From Alkalibacillus filiformis (GTDB lineage: Bacteria; Bacillota; Bacilli; Bacillales; Alkalibacillaceae), in the NCBI RefSeq assembly GCF_030814115.1, contig NZ_JAUSUP010000007.1:18149-82148 (forward strand): a stretch of 64,000 nt of DNA. Reading direction: 5' to 3'. The number at the start of each line of letters is the position of its first letter. Position 1 is the stretch's first letter. Positions 31,801-41,356 of the stretch are shown here, in pieces. The position numbers were made by a program, and so were the translations under genes. The notes beneath the pieces were generated by a model. The model did not search any database and was not told where the DNA came from. It worked only from the letters and a program-made list of their open reading frames with translations.

Positions 31801-32906
31801 GTATCTTCATATAAAAATCGATATCCTAGATAGAGTAACGTAATATGATGAACACTTTTTAGATCTAGATCTGTTAACTGTTCAATCTTTCTCAGCCGAT
31901 AATCAAGGGTGTTTTTATGAATGTATAAATATTCAGCTGTTTTATGACGAGATAAATCATTTTTAAACCAAGCACTTATTGTTTCTAGATATACATCTTG
32001 ACCTGTAATTGGATTAATTGTGCGTCTAACAAACTCTCTTTTAACACTAGAATCCAACACTTGTTGCAACAGCTCTAGCCGAAGATCTCCATCAAATACT
32101 ATATCTTTCGTTTTAAGTGATACTGCACAAGCTCGTTCTGCTTGCTTCAACGATACTTTTAAATTCTCAGAACGCTGTGGTTGCCCAACTCCAATTGCAA
32201 CACTTTCATCAAATAACTTTTCCAACTCTTTCTTGAAACGTTTAAGTCGTGACTTTAAAACAAGTTCTTCTTCTTGCTCAATTAGGAATAAAATTCGATC
32301 TTGCCCCCAACGAATAATTAATGTTTGTCTAAGACCCCACGCATCTTTTAACATTTTTATTTCTTTGTAAGTAAAGTGATAATCTTTATTTTTAGTATCT
32401 AGTACAATAACTCTTTCATAACTATACATGTTCAGGTTATAAAAATTACTCTTCTCAATCATACCCTTTGTTATTTGATCAGAATTGAGCCAATCAAATA
32501 TAAAAAATTCTATTTCTCTAGCTTGCCGTTCTTCATCAAGTCGATTAATTGAATCTCTAACAAATAGTTCTGTAACTTTTCTCACTAGCATAGCAAATGG
32601 TTTAATTAAATCTGGTTCTCCAGTAATTCCAATACAACCATAAGCTTGCTCCTGAATGAGGATTGGTAGTACAATACCTTGCCTCACTCCTTTTAGCTCC
32701 TTAGTTAACTCATCAGTCATAACTAAATTTTCTTTATTCTCAATTGCCTTAAGAGCTCCCTCATGAAAATGATCAACCCTTGTTGGATCTGACGAAGCTA
32801 CAATAACCCCTTTATTGTTGGTTAGGATCACATCTTCTTTTATGAGGTTTTTCACTTCTCGAACAATATCCTCAGACAGTATCCCTCTCTCAAAATATTC
32901 GCTCAT
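31785..32906 (-). CDS. CdaR-family transcriptional regulator
   Basis: The 373-residue protein has an N-terminal sugar-diacid recognition domain (LSEDIVREVKNLIKEDVILT, then GVRQGIVLPILIQEQAYGCI). The middle GGDEF-like region is variable. The C-terminal PucR/CdaR helix-turn-helix is ISAWFKNDLSRHKTAEYLYI followed by HKNTLDYRLRKIEQLTDLDL. CdaR-type regulators activate genes for glycerate, glucarate or related hydroxyacid use in response to the acid. Encoded directly upstream of the GlcDF/TRAP operon in the same direction, it is the likely activator. The operon has its own promoter after the terminator. Confidence 0.93.
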   Translation of the reverse strand: MSEYFERGILSEDIVREVKNLIKEDVILTNNKGVIVASSDPTRVDHFHEGALKAIENKENLVMTDELTKELKGVRQGIVLPILIQEQAYGCIGITGEPDLIKPFAMLVRKVTELFVRDSINRLDEERQAREIEFFIFDWLNSDQITKGMIEKSNFYNLNMYSYERVIVLDTKNKDYHFTYKEIKMLKDAWGLRQTLIIRWGQDRILFLIEQEEELVLKSRLKRFKKELEKLFDESVAIGVGQPQRSENLKVSLKQAERACAVSLKTKDIVFDGDLRLELLQQVLDSSVKREFVRRTINPITGQDVYLETISAWFKNDLSRHKTAEYLYIHKNTLDYRLRKIEQLTDLDLKSVHHITLLYLGYRFLYEDTKKRA

Positions 32907-33025
32907 ATATAATTACCCCTCATTATAAGTTTCTGAATTTTCTTTACAAACATTCTATCATACTACTATATTTCTATATATCCCTTACAGCTTGTTAAAT
33001 ATTTGTAATATTATTTAATAACTTA

Positions 33026-33053
33026 TTAACTGAAATTGAAGTTATTCTATAAT
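33026..33053 (+). promoter_or_regulatory. Probable promoter of the acyltransferase gene
   Basis: TTAACT (33026-33031) and TATAAT (33048-33053) are separated by 16 bp, 45 bases before the ATG. The rest of the 190-bp divergent region is AT-rich, with no other clear motif. Confidence 0.5.
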
Positions 33054-33097
33054 ATAATGGCGTATGTTTAATTGTTTTAATAGAGAGTTGGGAGAGT

Positions 33098-34108
33098 ATG
33101 GCAGAGGTTAAGACGACGCGTGATCCGTTCGTTGACAATGCGCGATTTTTGCTCGTGTTTCTTGTCGTGTTAGGGCATTTTTTCGTGCCGATTCGTGGGG
33201 ATCACCCGGTCATCAACGAAATTAACAATCTACTTGGCCTATTTAGAATGCCAGCACTAATCTTACTCACTGGCTTTCTAAGTAAAGGGTTCATGAAGCC
33301 AGGTTTTCTTAAAAAAATTACGATGAAGTTGCTCGTTCCGTATTTTATTTTCCAGATTATTTTCGGAGCGTATTACTATTTTCTATATAACGATCCGACG
33401 TTTGAGTTTTATCTATTATCACCGCAGTTTACGTTATGGTTTCTATTAAGCTTATTTTTCTGGAACTTAATGTTGTTTGTATTTACAAAAATTAAGTATC
33501 CACTATTAATTGCGGTTTTATTAGGGATCGGCGTTGGCTATATTTCAGATATTGGTCACTACTTGTCTATGCACCGTACGTTTGTCTTCTTCCCATTCTT
33601 CTTGCTCGGTTACTACATGAAGTTAGAGCAGATAAAATGGGTAAAGAAGCGTTTTATGAAAGTGGCTGCCGTGGCAGCGTTCGTGTTCGTTTATATTATG
33701 TTTGAACAAGTGTTATCACTAAACGAATCGTTGAATTGGCTGTTCGGCTACACGCCGTATGCAGGACTTGGCTATGACCAGTGGTATGCTGGGTTCATCC
33801 GATTAGCAATCTACGGACTATCATTAGTTGTCGGCTTTGCCTTTCTAGCATTCGTGCCAACGCGTGAGACATTTTTTACCGAACTTGGTAAACGAACAGC
33901 TTACATTTATATTTTACACGGTGTCGTTGTTGAGACGATGTACGAGCTTTATTTATATGAAGCACTTTCGGACATTTGGGATTACATGCTCATCCTCGTT
34001 TACGGTGCAATCATCACATTAGCACTCGGATCGAATAAAACAGTTAAGTGGACGCGACCTTTAATAGAAGGAAGGATTGCACAGCCACTACTGTATCGAA
34101 AGAACTAA
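33098..34108 (+). CDS. Membrane acyltransferase (fucose 4-O-acetylase-like), paralogue A
   Basis: The 336-residue integral membrane protein has about ten helices. The N-terminal motif TRDPFVDNARFLLVFLVVLG, with the conserved His in GHFF directly after, marks the acyltransferase-3 superfamily (COG3594-like). RMPALILLTGFLSKGFM, PQFTLWFLLSLFFWNLMLFV and HRTFVFFPFFLLGYYMK are shared with the protein at 62.5 kb. It probably transfers an acetyl group to a cell-surface glycan; the acceptor is unknown. The gene stands alone with its own terminator. GAGAGTTGGGAG precedes the start. Confidence 0.88.
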   Translation: MAEVKTTRDPFVDNARFLLVFLVVLGHFFVPIRGDHPVINEINNLLGLFRMPALILLTGFLSKGFMKPGFLKKITMKLLVPYFIFQIIFGAYYYFLYNDPTFEFYLLSPQFTLWFLLSLFFWNLMLFVFTKIKYPLLIAVLLGIGVGYISDIGHYLSMHRTFVFFPFFLLGYYMKLEQIKWVKKRFMKVAAVAAFVFVYIMFEQVLSLNESLNWLFGYTPYAGLGYDQWYAGFIRLAIYGLSLVVGFAFLAFVPTRETFFTELGKRTAYIYILHGVVVETMYELYLYEALSDIWDYMLILVYGAIITLALGSNKTVKWTRPLIEGRIAQPLLYRKN

Positions 34109-34136
34109 ACGGACTAGTCCGTTTAGTTCTTTTTTT
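34102..34136 (+). terminator. Terminator of the acyltransferase gene
   Basis: GAACTAAACGGACT/AGTCCGTTTAGTTC is a perfect 14-bp inverted repeat followed by seven T. The stem includes the stop codon. Confidence 0.9.
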
Positions 34137-34255
34137 GCCCTAAAGTAATACTTAAGACAAACCTTTAATATATTAGAATGGATTAGCTTAAGATTATTGA
34201 TCCTATGTTATAACTTCTAGGTGTGATTAGTGTTTTATTAAAGGAGAGGATATTA

Positions 34256-34633
34256 ATGAAAAAAATACTTTTACCATTAATAGTCGGTTTAATTTTAGGA
34301 GGTAGTATTACCGTTTATGCAAGTAGTAACTATTTTGCAGACGCACTAAGTAATCAAGATGAACAAATAAAGAACATTTTAATGGAACATTATGAAGATA
34401 TGTATAAACAAAGAGGCCAGCAACAACACACTGATATGATGAGTGTCGTCCAGTCTGAGCGTGAAGCAATTTTAGACTATTTCAAGCCTAAAATTGAAGA
34501 ATTGGTGCATGATGAAGCAGACCAAAGAAGAGAAGAACATATTAAAGCAATCGAACAGGCTTCAAATGAACTTATAGAAGATATTTATAAAATGTTGGAA
34601 GAAGAACTTGGTTATGAAATACCTAGAGGTTAG
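34256..34633 (+). CDS. Small exported coiled-coil-like protein
   Basis: The 125-residue protein begins MKKILLPLIVGLILGGSITVYA, a signal peptide or membrane anchor. A hydrophilic, Glu/Gln-rich helical region follows (QSEREAILDYFKPKIEELVH, ASNELIEDIYKMLEEELGYE). AAAGGAGAGG precedes ATG 34256. I do not recognise the family. It is followed at 28 bp by a zinc-ribbon membrane protein, so the two may function together at the membrane. Confidence 0.75.
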   Translation: MKKILLPLIVGLILGGSITVYASSNYFADALSNQDEQIKNILMEHYEDMYKQRGQQQHTDMMSVVQSEREAILDYFKPKIEELVHDEADQRREEHIKAIEQASNELIEDIYKMLEEELGYEIPRG

Positions 34634-34661
34634 TTCGAAATTGTAAAAGGAGGCGATTTCT

Positions 34662-35417
34662 ATGGGCGCATTTACATGTAGCAAATGCTATAACCAACAA
34701 GCTGGTGGGAACTTTTGTGAAAACTGTGGGAATGCATTAGTGCAAGGTGGTCAGCAAGTCATTCAAGTAAAACAAATTCCATTATCTCGAAGTAGCAGAC
34801 AACAAACGTCAGAGCCCTCAGCATTAAACACCATGATGAGAAGCTACGGCGAATTTTATAAAAAAACATTAAAAAATCCAACCCACGCACTTAAACAATC
34901 AGACCATCATTACGGTAACGCGATTGCGACATTACTTCTTCTATCCATCACCTTTGCACTTGGTATTTACTCATTGATGAACGCGCAAGGTGTGCTAGTC
35001 GATACGAATGCATTCCAAATTATAAGTCGGATAACACTTGGTGCACTACTCATCTTAGCAACTGGTTTAGTAGGACTAATCATCAGCTTAAAGATCGGTG
35101 GCATTCATTTAACTTATAAAGAAACGATTGCTCAATATGGCACACTTGCTGTTCCTTTCACCTTACTCACGATGTTATCAATAGTCACAGGACTAAGCTC
35201 ATCCGTCACATTCACTTTATCATTAGCCGCAATAGGACTACTCCTTTTTGTAGCATTCACCCCAATGCTGATGACCTTCTTTCATATTTTACAAACAGAA
35301 AACCACCGCGCAACACTATACTTAAGCTTCTTAGCTTTTGGCGTGACAATCCTAACACTATACGTCATGTTCCGAATCTATTTAGCTGACCTATGGGTGA
35401 TGGTTGGCAGAATATAA
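34662..35417 (+). CDS. Zinc-ribbon membrane protein
   Basis: The 251-residue protein has an N-terminal zinc ribbon with CSKC near residue 5 and CENC near residue 19. A polar linker follows, then five or six hydrophobic segments from about residue 85 (AIATLLLLSITFALGIYSL). The layout matches the many zinc-ribbon plus Yip1-like membrane proteins of Bacillaceae with no known function. AAAGGAGG lies upstream. It is co-directional with, and 28 bp after, the small exported protein gene. Confidence 0.8.
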   Translation: MGAFTCSKCYNQQAGGNFCENCGNALVQGGQQVIQVKQIPLSRSSRQQTSEPSALNTMMRSYGEFYKKTLKNPTHALKQSDHHYGNAIATLLLLSITFALGIYSLMNAQGVLVDTNAFQIISRITLGALLILATGLVGLIISLKIGGIHLTYKETIAQYGTLAVPFTLLTMLSIVTGLSSSVTFTLSLAAIGLLLFVAFTPMLMTFFHILQTENHRATLYLSFLAFGVTILTLYVMFRIYLADLWVMVGRI

Positions 35418-35430
35418 TTTAATAATGGTA

Positions 35431-35460
35431 GCGAACGTCTATTAAGGCGTTCGTTTTTTT
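35431..35460 (+). terminator. Terminator using the GCGAACG/CGTTCGC pair
   Basis: GCGAACG and GGCGTTCG pair around TCTATTAA, and seven T follow. The arms have the same sequence as the palindrome that begins the periodic arrays, and array 6 starts 14 bp further on. Confidence 0.75.
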
Positions 35461-35473
35461 CTATAATTGGATT

Positions 35474-35560
35474 CCGGCGTTCGCCGGATTATTGAAGATT
35501 TCGCCGGAATATCGTGATTTTCGCCGGATTACCATCAAAGTCGCTGATAATCCAGATAAT
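35474..35560 (+). repeat. 20-bp periodic intergenic array 6 (CGCCGG type)
   Basis: From GGCGTTCGCCGG, units CGCCGGATTATTGAAGATTT, CGCCGGAATATCGTGATTTT and CGCCGGATTACCATCAAAGT follow at exactly 20 bp. It ends CGCTGATAATCCAGATAATG. Array 7, 1.2 kb away, repeats the last two units and this ending almost base for base. Confidence 0.9.
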
Positions 35561-35666
35561 GTAAACGAGATCCAAATTATATAATGAGCAACTTACAAAA
35601 AACTAGACACGAACACACATTCTGTTATATAATAAAAGTGCCCCTCATAGAAAAGGAGATTGATAT

Positions 35667-36617
35667 ATGATCATACTTCCTCACAGTAAACCTCCTGAGC
35701 TCGAACAACTTGAAGCCCTCGTCCCTCGTTATAAAGGGAAAGATCAAACCTATCAAACCATTCAGGAGCGACTTGGCAAAGAGTTAGCAGGATATAAAGG
35801 TGAACGTTCTCTCCATTACTATATAAAACTACTAAAGTTAAACAATCACTTTCTATTATTTGGTTTTCGAGCCAAAGGAATCGATAGTTATTTCCAAATT
35901 GACTCAATGCTCATCACGCAAAGTTTCATTCTTATAATTGAAGCAAAACATTTAAAGGGGACACTTTCAATCAATGAAGCTGGACAACTAATACAAGAAA
36001 CCGAAGATTATACTGAGGTTTACCAGAACCCACTCACCCAAGCTAACATTCAAAGGTACCAACTCACCCACCTATTATCACAGCGGGAGTTAGATCTCTT
36101 GCCCATTTATACGTGTGTTACTTTCACACATCCTAAATCAATTCTCAACATCAATAAAAACTCCGTTGACATCTTCCCAAGCCAGAACCTTCCCAGCTAT
36201 ATCTATAAAGTCTTATCTCAAAATAAAAAACCTATCATTAGTAACCAAAAAGCTCATTCAATTGCCACTACATTAAAATTCCAACACTCACCTAAAAACA
36301 ATAACTTAATAAATTATTACGGAATCACTGACCACCTAGTTCGGAAAGGAGTATGGTGCACAGCTTGTCAAAAAATAATGATGATTCGCATCCACGGAAA
36401 TTGGCACTGCCCAAAATGTAACCACAAAGACAAAACTGCACACATGCAAGCATTAAGAGAATTCTCGATTTTGTATGATCGACAACAGATTACCAATAAA
36501 GAGGCTAGAACATTTTTAAAAATCGAATCCGAATCAACAGCTAAAAGGTTGCTGTCAAAGTTTGATAGAATCGGTGATACAAAAGGAAGTCTATACCTTT
36601 TAAATTCATTAACTTAA
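35667..36617 (+). CDS. NERD-domain protein with C-terminal zinc ribbon
   Basis: The 316-residue protein has a nuclease-related (NERD) domain at about residues 45-150. GERSLHYYIKLLKLNNHFLL is followed by QIDSMLITQSFILIIEAKHL, which supplies the Asp and Glu-x-Lys expected of this nuclease-like fold. A zinc ribbon (CTACQ near residue 228, CPKC near 247) and a winged-helix-like C-terminus (NKEARTFLKIESESTAKRLL) suggest nucleic-acid binding. The role is unknown. AAAGGAG precedes the start. It is flanked by periodic arrays on both sides. Confidence 0.85.
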   Translation: MIILPHSKPPELEQLEALVPRYKGKDQTYQTIQERLGKELAGYKGERSLHYYIKLLKLNNHFLLFGFRAKGIDSYFQIDSMLITQSFILIIEAKHLKGTLSINEAGQLIQETEDYTEVYQNPLTQANIQRYQLTHLLSQRELDLLPIYTCVTFTHPKSILNINKNSVDIFPSQNLPSYIYKVLSQNKKPIISNQKAHSIATTLKFQHSPKNNNLINYYGITDHLVRKGVWCTACQKIMMIRIHGNWHCPKCNHKDKTAHMQALREFSILYDRQQITNKEARTFLKIESESTAKRLLSKFDRIGDTKGSLYLLNSLT

Positions 36618-36652
36618 CCGCTCCTCAAATGAGAGAGCGGTTAAGTTATTTT
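36611..36652. terminator. Terminator shared by NERD gene and SLC13 remnant
   Basis: AACTTAACCGCTC/GAGCGGTTAAGTT is a perfect 13-bp stem followed by ATTTT. It includes the stop codon region of the NERD gene. Confidence 0.8.
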
Positions 36653-36669
36653 GGCATAATCTAGGAATT

Positions 36670-36800
36670 CAGCGTTCGCCGGATTATGAGGCACTTTCAC
36701 CGGAAAAATTTAATTTTCGCCGGATTATTGAAAAATTCGCCGGAATATCGTGATTTTCGCCGGATTACCATAAAAGTCGCTGATAATCCAGATAATGTAA
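36670..36800 (+). repeat. 20-bp periodic intergenic array 7 (CGCCGG type)
   Basis: The order is GCGTTCGCCGGATTATGAG, CACCGGAAAAATTTAATTTT, CGCCGGATTATTGAAAAATT, CGCCGGAATATCGTGATTTT, CGCCGGATTACCATAAAAGT and CGCTGATAATCCAGATAATG. Five units at a 20-bp step lie between two convergent genes. Confidence 0.9.
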
Positions 36801-36872
36801 GCGATATTAACTAAGCTCACAATAAAAAATCACAAGTAAATCAACATTCAACCCTTTCCTTAATAATCCTTC

Positions 36873-38141
36873 CTAAAAATACACCCCATAAACAATCGCA
36901 CTGGTCACCAGCATGACTGCCACACTCAACGGCAGCCCGACCTTAACGAAATCTACAAATCTATAGCCGCACGCCTCGTATACAACGAGATTCGTCTGGT
37001 AGCCGATTGGGGTGACGAAGCTTGCGGAGGCGGCAATGGCGATGACGACTGCGAAGCCAATCGGATCGACATGTAGCACCCGTGCCATTTCTAAACCGAT
37101 TGGCAGCATGAGCACGGCGGCAGCGACGTTCGTCATCAGCTCAGTGAATAGGTTCGTTAAAAGGTACAGTGCGACGACCACGGCGAACATGCCTAGCGGG
37201 GCGACGGCCGCCAACACGACCGTGGCGATCCAATCTGCTAAACCGGACTTCGACATAGCCATCCCAACGCCAATCGCACTCGAAACGAGGATTAAAATTT
37301 GCCAAGGAATCGTTCGCACAACATCCCCCGTTTTCAACACGCGCGATACTAAAAGCAACACGACAACAGATGTAACAGCGATCAACATCGGCACCAAGCC
37401 AAAAGCAACTAACACAATCGCCACGCCTAAAAGCGATAAAGCAATCCATCCGTCTGCCGGATTCCCTCGGCTTGTACCCATTTTACGCCGACGCATCCCC
37501 CGCCCCCGACGACCACGCTTCGTTCTTTTATCAGGCAAAAGTCGCCAGCCGACAATCGCCACATAAACAAGCCCTACAAGGGTAATAGGCACACCAACGA
37601 CCGCCAATTGAAAAAAACCAAACCCTTCCAGCTCAACTTCTCGCAGCAAGCCATCGACAACAAGATTCGTCGACGTCCCAATTAACGTCACCGTTCCGCC
37701 TAAAATCGTCACGTAAGAAAGCGGAATTAATAGTTTCGTCTCTGGCACGCCGTTTCGCTTACACCAATTTCATACAACCGGAACTAAAGTGACCACAATC
37801 GGCGTGTTATTCAAAAAACTTGAAGCCCCAGCTGCAGGTGCGAGTAACCGGACCACTAAATCTCTCATCGAACCCACTTCCGCTCCACGCAAAAGCTTCC
37901 CAACGATTCGCGTCATCACTCCGCTTCTTTCAATCACGCCAGCAATGACAAACAACAAACCGATCGTCCAGACCCCTTCATTAACAAAGCCTCTCGCCGC
38001 TTCATTCGGCTCGAGCACTCCCGATAACAAAAGCACGACTAACGCCACAAAAACAACCCACTCCGCTCGAAACCGATCCGTCAATAAAACGATAATCATG
38101 AAACATATAAGTCCACTAACCAACATCATTTCAACCGTCAT
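36873..38141 (-). pseudogene. SLC13/DASS anion transporter, one in-frame TGA
   Basis: Read through the stop, it is a 422-residue membrane protein of the sodium:sulfate/carboxylate symporter family. The first half has FVNEGVWTIGLLFVIAGVIE and the re-entrant hairpin motif SFLNNTPIVVTLVPVV. Then TGA stands at codon 124 (37770-37772), where CGA (Arg) would fit. The same frame continues NWCKRNGVPETKLLIPLSYV, ILGGTVTLIGTSTNLVV, and the second hairpin ASFVTPIGYQTNLVVYEACG. No other lesion is visible. One base change or base-call error would explain it. The surrounding sequence is richer in GC than its neighbours. Confidence 0.8.
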
Positions 38142-38230
38142 ATTACCAATCCTCTACCTCGAGTTCTCACATAATCTATGAAAACAAAAGTCGATCGGTA
38201 AGAGCGGACGACCTAGGATTGATAGCGTAA

Positions 38231-38329
38231 TTAAGCGAACGCTTAATTAATCGGGCGTTCGCCTAATTATCGTGGATTTCGCCTGAATATCAAAAAAATC
38301 GCCTGATTCCACAATAACCAGACGATTTC
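38231..38329 (+). repeat. 20-bp periodic intergenic array 8 (CGCCT type)
   Basis: It starts with AAGCGAACGC/GCGTTCGCC, continues with CGCCTAATTATCGTGGATTT and CGCCTGAATATCAAAAAAAT, and ends in the hairpin ATCGCCTGATT/AACCAGACGAT. It lies between divergent genes, unlike most of the arrays. Confidence 0.85.
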
Positions 38330-38453
38330 ATTCTTCGCTTTCTTACTCCACTCTAAATTTATCAAACTTTTCTGAATAAAACCTACCTCTCTTCATATAT
38401 TTTCGTTATAATAGTAAATAAATACTATTCTACAAACATTTAAGGAAGGTGGT

Positions 38454-39617
38454 TTGATCGTACAAGCAGTGCAATACCCGCGTTCAATTTATATCGGTGA
38501 AAAAAGTTTAACGAAATTACAGCAAACTTTAAAACAACTAAATACCACTAACCCGCTCTTCATCATGAGTCAAACTCTAGCAAAATCACCATACGTCCAA
38601 GAGACTATTAACAAACTACCATACGAAACGTCAACTTTTACTAACTTTCAAGGCGAACCAAACACTAACCACTTAACTCTAGCAACAGACCATTTCCAAC
38701 AAAAGCAATGTGACAGTATCGTTGCGATTGGTGGCGGCAGCGCAATCGACTTAGCTAAGGCTGTTTCGTATCAAACTTTAAATCCTTCTATGAAACTTAC
38801 TGAAATACCTAATCAAGATCACATCCCGAGAGTTCCACTAATCGCCGTTCCAACTACAGCTGGCACTGGTTCTGAAGCAACAAAAATAACGGTGATCACA
38901 GATGAGACTAGCCAAATTAAAATGAACCCTGCTCACCATGACCTCACCCCAGATGTTGCAATACTAGATCCGCTTCTAACAACATCTTTGCCTCAACACA
39001 TCACAGCCTATACTGGAATAGATGCACTCGCTCATGCAATGGAAGCATATGTTTCAACGTTAGCAAGTGATTTAACCGACGATTATGCATTGAAAGCCAT
39101 TCGCTTAATCGGTGAATATCTACCAATTGCCGTCCATCAACCAGAAAGCATCGAAGCCCGTGAAAAAATGTTAAAAGGAAGTCTTTACGCTGGCATTGCC
39201 TTTTCAAATGCATCTACAAACCTAGCTCATGCGACTGCCAGACCATTAGGAGCGCGGTTCAAAATTCCACACGGATTAAGCGTAGCATTAACACTTTCAC
39301 AAGTCGTCAAATTCGGGCTCCAATCTACTGAACAACGTTATGCTAATATAGCAAGCGCTTTACACCAAGACCCTCTAAAAACAGATGCGCAAGACACGTA
39401 TCAATTCATCGAAGACCTTAACGATACATTTAACATTTACGAACTTGCTCAAACTTATATTCAACATGACTTTCAAGACGACATCCCTCAACTTACAGAA
39501 GATGCACTTTCAGGAAATGGTATTAAGACAAACCGCAAACTCCCTACAACTTCAGACATTCAAAAAATCTATTATCAAATCAATAAAAACTTAGGAGTGA
39601 TCAAATGGCAGAAATGA
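38454..39617 (+). CDS. Iron-containing alcohol dehydrogenase
   Basis: The 387-residue group III alcohol dehydrogenase has an NAD-site AIGGGSAIDLAKAVSY near residue 97. VPTTAGTGSEATK is present. The metal-site histidines are in TGIDALAHAMEAYVS and KIPHGLSVALTL. It interconverts an alcohol and an aldehyde or ketone. The start is probably TTG 38454, after AAGGAAGGTGG. Its end overlaps the start of the ThDP-enzyme gene by 13 bases, so the two proteins are translationally coupled and may act in series. Confidence 0.92.
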   Translation: MIVQAVQYPRSIYIGEKSLTKLQQTLKQLNTTNPLFIMSQTLAKSPYVQETINKLPYETSTFTNFQGEPNTNHLTLATDHFQQKQCDSIVAIGGGSAIDLAKAVSYQTLNPSMKLTEIPNQDHIPRVPLIAVPTTAGTGSEATKITVITDETSQIKMNPAHHDLTPDVAILDPLLTTSLPQHITAYTGIDALAHAMEAYVSTLASDLTDDYALKAIRLIGEYLPIAVHQPESIEAREKMLKGSLYAGIAFSNASTNLAHATARPLGARFKIPHGLSVALTLSQVVKFGLQSTEQRYANIASALHQDPLKTDAQDTYQFIEDLNDTFNIYELAQTYIQHDFQDDIPQLTEDALSGNGIKTNRKLPTTSDIQKIYYQINKNLGVIKWQK

Positions 39618-41353
39618 CTGGCGGCGAAGTAATTGCCAAAATGTTAGGTAAGGAAAATGTGAATAAAGTGTTCGGCATCATTGATGGCACTTATTTTGGA
39701 CTATATTCAAGCTTTGAAAAATACGGCATCGACCTCATTACACCTCGTCACGAAACGAGTGCTGCTCATATGGCGGGGGCTTATGCAAGAACTACTGGTG
39801 ACTTAGGTGTATGTATGGCAAGTAATGGCCCAGGCGTTGCTAATATTCTCCCGGGCCTAGTAGTCGAGGAAGCTGAAGGAAATCGTGTATTAGTCATTAC
39901 GAGCTCGAGGCGCACCGGAATTATGTATCCTGACCGCGGTGGTACATACCAATGCTTCAACCAAACAGGCGTCATAAAACAAATGGCAAAATGGAGCGAG
40001 GCTGTCCTCTCTTTTGACCGAATTCCAGAATTAATGCGCACCGCTTTACGTGAGTGTTATGACGGAAGGCCTGGTGTTGTCCATTTAGATATTCCAGAAA
40101 ACATTATGAATTCCAAGTTCAAAGCTACATTCCCATTCCAAGAACCACATCAATACAGACTTATGACCAACCTTGATCCAACTGAAGAACAAGTAAAACA
40201 AGCGGCTCAACTACTTTTAAAAGCTAAGTTCCCGATCATCCATGCCGGTAGTGGTGTCATCCATGCTCAAGCTTACGACGAGCTTGAAAGTATCGCGGAC
40301 TTACTCCAGTCAATGGTGACAACGAGTTGGTCAGGTCGTGGCGCTATGCGAGAAAGCAACCGCCTCACCATGCCAATGGTACACATCGAAACGAACAACA
40401 ACATTCGAAACGAAGCCGATCTCGTTCTAGTCCTCGGTTCAAGACTCGGCGAGACAGATTGGTGGGGAAAAGCACCTTATTGGAACAAAGACCAACAAGT
40501 CATCCAAGTTGACCTAGACCCGAGCATAATCGGCATGAACAAACCGATAGATCTTGGCATTCAAGCTGATATTAAGCAATTTTTAGCCAAGCTGTACGAT
40601 CAACTCGTCGAACAAAAAGACCAAATCGAAACGAACAACCGCAAGACGACGATTAATAAATTTGTAGAAGAAAAAGAAAAGCACCGCAAAAAACTCGATC
40701 AAAAGCTCGAAGACACTGAAGCTCCAATGAACCCAGCACATGTCCCTTATTTGGCACAACAAGTCTTCTCATCAGAAGTCCCCGTCATCGCTGATGGTGG
40801 TAACACAGCGATTTGGGCTAACTTTTATTCAACCGTTGAAAAACCTGGTTCACTCTTTTCGACATTTAAATTCGGGATGCTTGGCGCTGGCGTTGCTCAA
40901 GCATTAGGCGTTGCAGCTGCTAATCCTGATGAACCGGTTATTTGTGTCATTGGTGACGGTGCGATGGGCTTTCACCCACAAGAGGTGGAAACAGCCGTCC
41001 GAAACAACTTGAAAGTGATCTTCCTCGTCGTTTGTGACAAACAATGGGGCATGGTGAAAATTAACCAAAACTTCTCCCTTCGTCCGGTCAAAACACTTGT
41101 CAAAAAATCACTTGATGAAGAGGAAAACATAAATGCTGACTTAGGAGAAATTAACTTTGATCAACTCGCTCAAAGTATGGGAGCACACGGCGAGCGAGTA
41201 TCAGAACCAGATGAGTTACGAGAAGCGCTCGATCGCGCCTTAAAACTTGACCAATGTGCTGTCATTCATTGTGACGTTGACCCTGTCAAACATATGTGGG
41301 CACCAGGGTTAAAATATTTCAAAGACATGCACCTTGAGCCAAAGGGGAAATAG
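39605..41353 (+). CDS. ThDP-dependent enzyme, acetolactate synthase/decarboxylase family
   Basis: The 582-residue protein has three ThDP-fold domains. The N-terminal domain has the catalytic Glu in TPRHETSAAHMAGAYARTTG. The central domain is ILPIIHAGSG-like (KFPIIHAGSGVIHAQAYDEL). In the C-terminal domain the cofactor motif is GDGAMGFHPQEVETAVRNNL. The usual Asn-Asn at the end of that motif is replaced (VVCDKQWGM), which is odd for acetolactate synthases. It could decarboxylate or carboligate a 2-oxoacid; the specific reaction is unknown. AGGAGTG precedes ATG 39605. It lies between the alcohol dehydrogenase and a BASS-type transporter. Confidence 0.85.
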   Translation: MAEMTGGEVIAKMLGKENVNKVFGIIDGTYFGLYSSFEKYGIDLITPRHETSAAHMAGAYARTTGDLGVCMASNGPGVANILPGLVVEEAEGNRVLVITSSRRTGIMYPDRGGTYQCFNQTGVIKQMAKWSEAVLSFDRIPELMRTALRECYDGRPGVVHLDIPENIMNSKFKATFPFQEPHQYRLMTNLDPTEEQVKQAAQLLLKAKFPIIHAGSGVIHAQAYDELESIADLLQSMVTTSWSGRGAMRESNRLTMPMVHIETNNNIRNEADLVLVLGSRLGETDWWGKAPYWNKDQQVIQVDLDPSIIGMNKPIDLGIQADIKQFLAKLYDQLVEQKDQIETNNRKTTINKFVEEKEKHRKKLDQKLEDTEAPMNPAHVPYLAQQVFSSEVPVIADGGNTAIWANFYSTVEKPGSLFSTFKFGMLGAGVAQALGVAAANPDEPVICVIGDGAMGFHPQEVETAVRNNLKVIFLVVCDKQWGMVKINQNFSLRPVKTLVKKSLDEEENINADLGEINFDQLAQSMGAHGERVSEPDELREALDRALKLDQCAVIHCDVDPVKHMWAPGLKYFKDMHLEPKGK

Positions 41354-41356
41354 ACG

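Noticed and set aside
3370..37772. Reassigned TGA codon or selenocysteine
   Set aside because: The three positions would need Gly, Arg and Trp, and TGA terminates other genes here normally. None of the three families uses selenocysteine at these sites.
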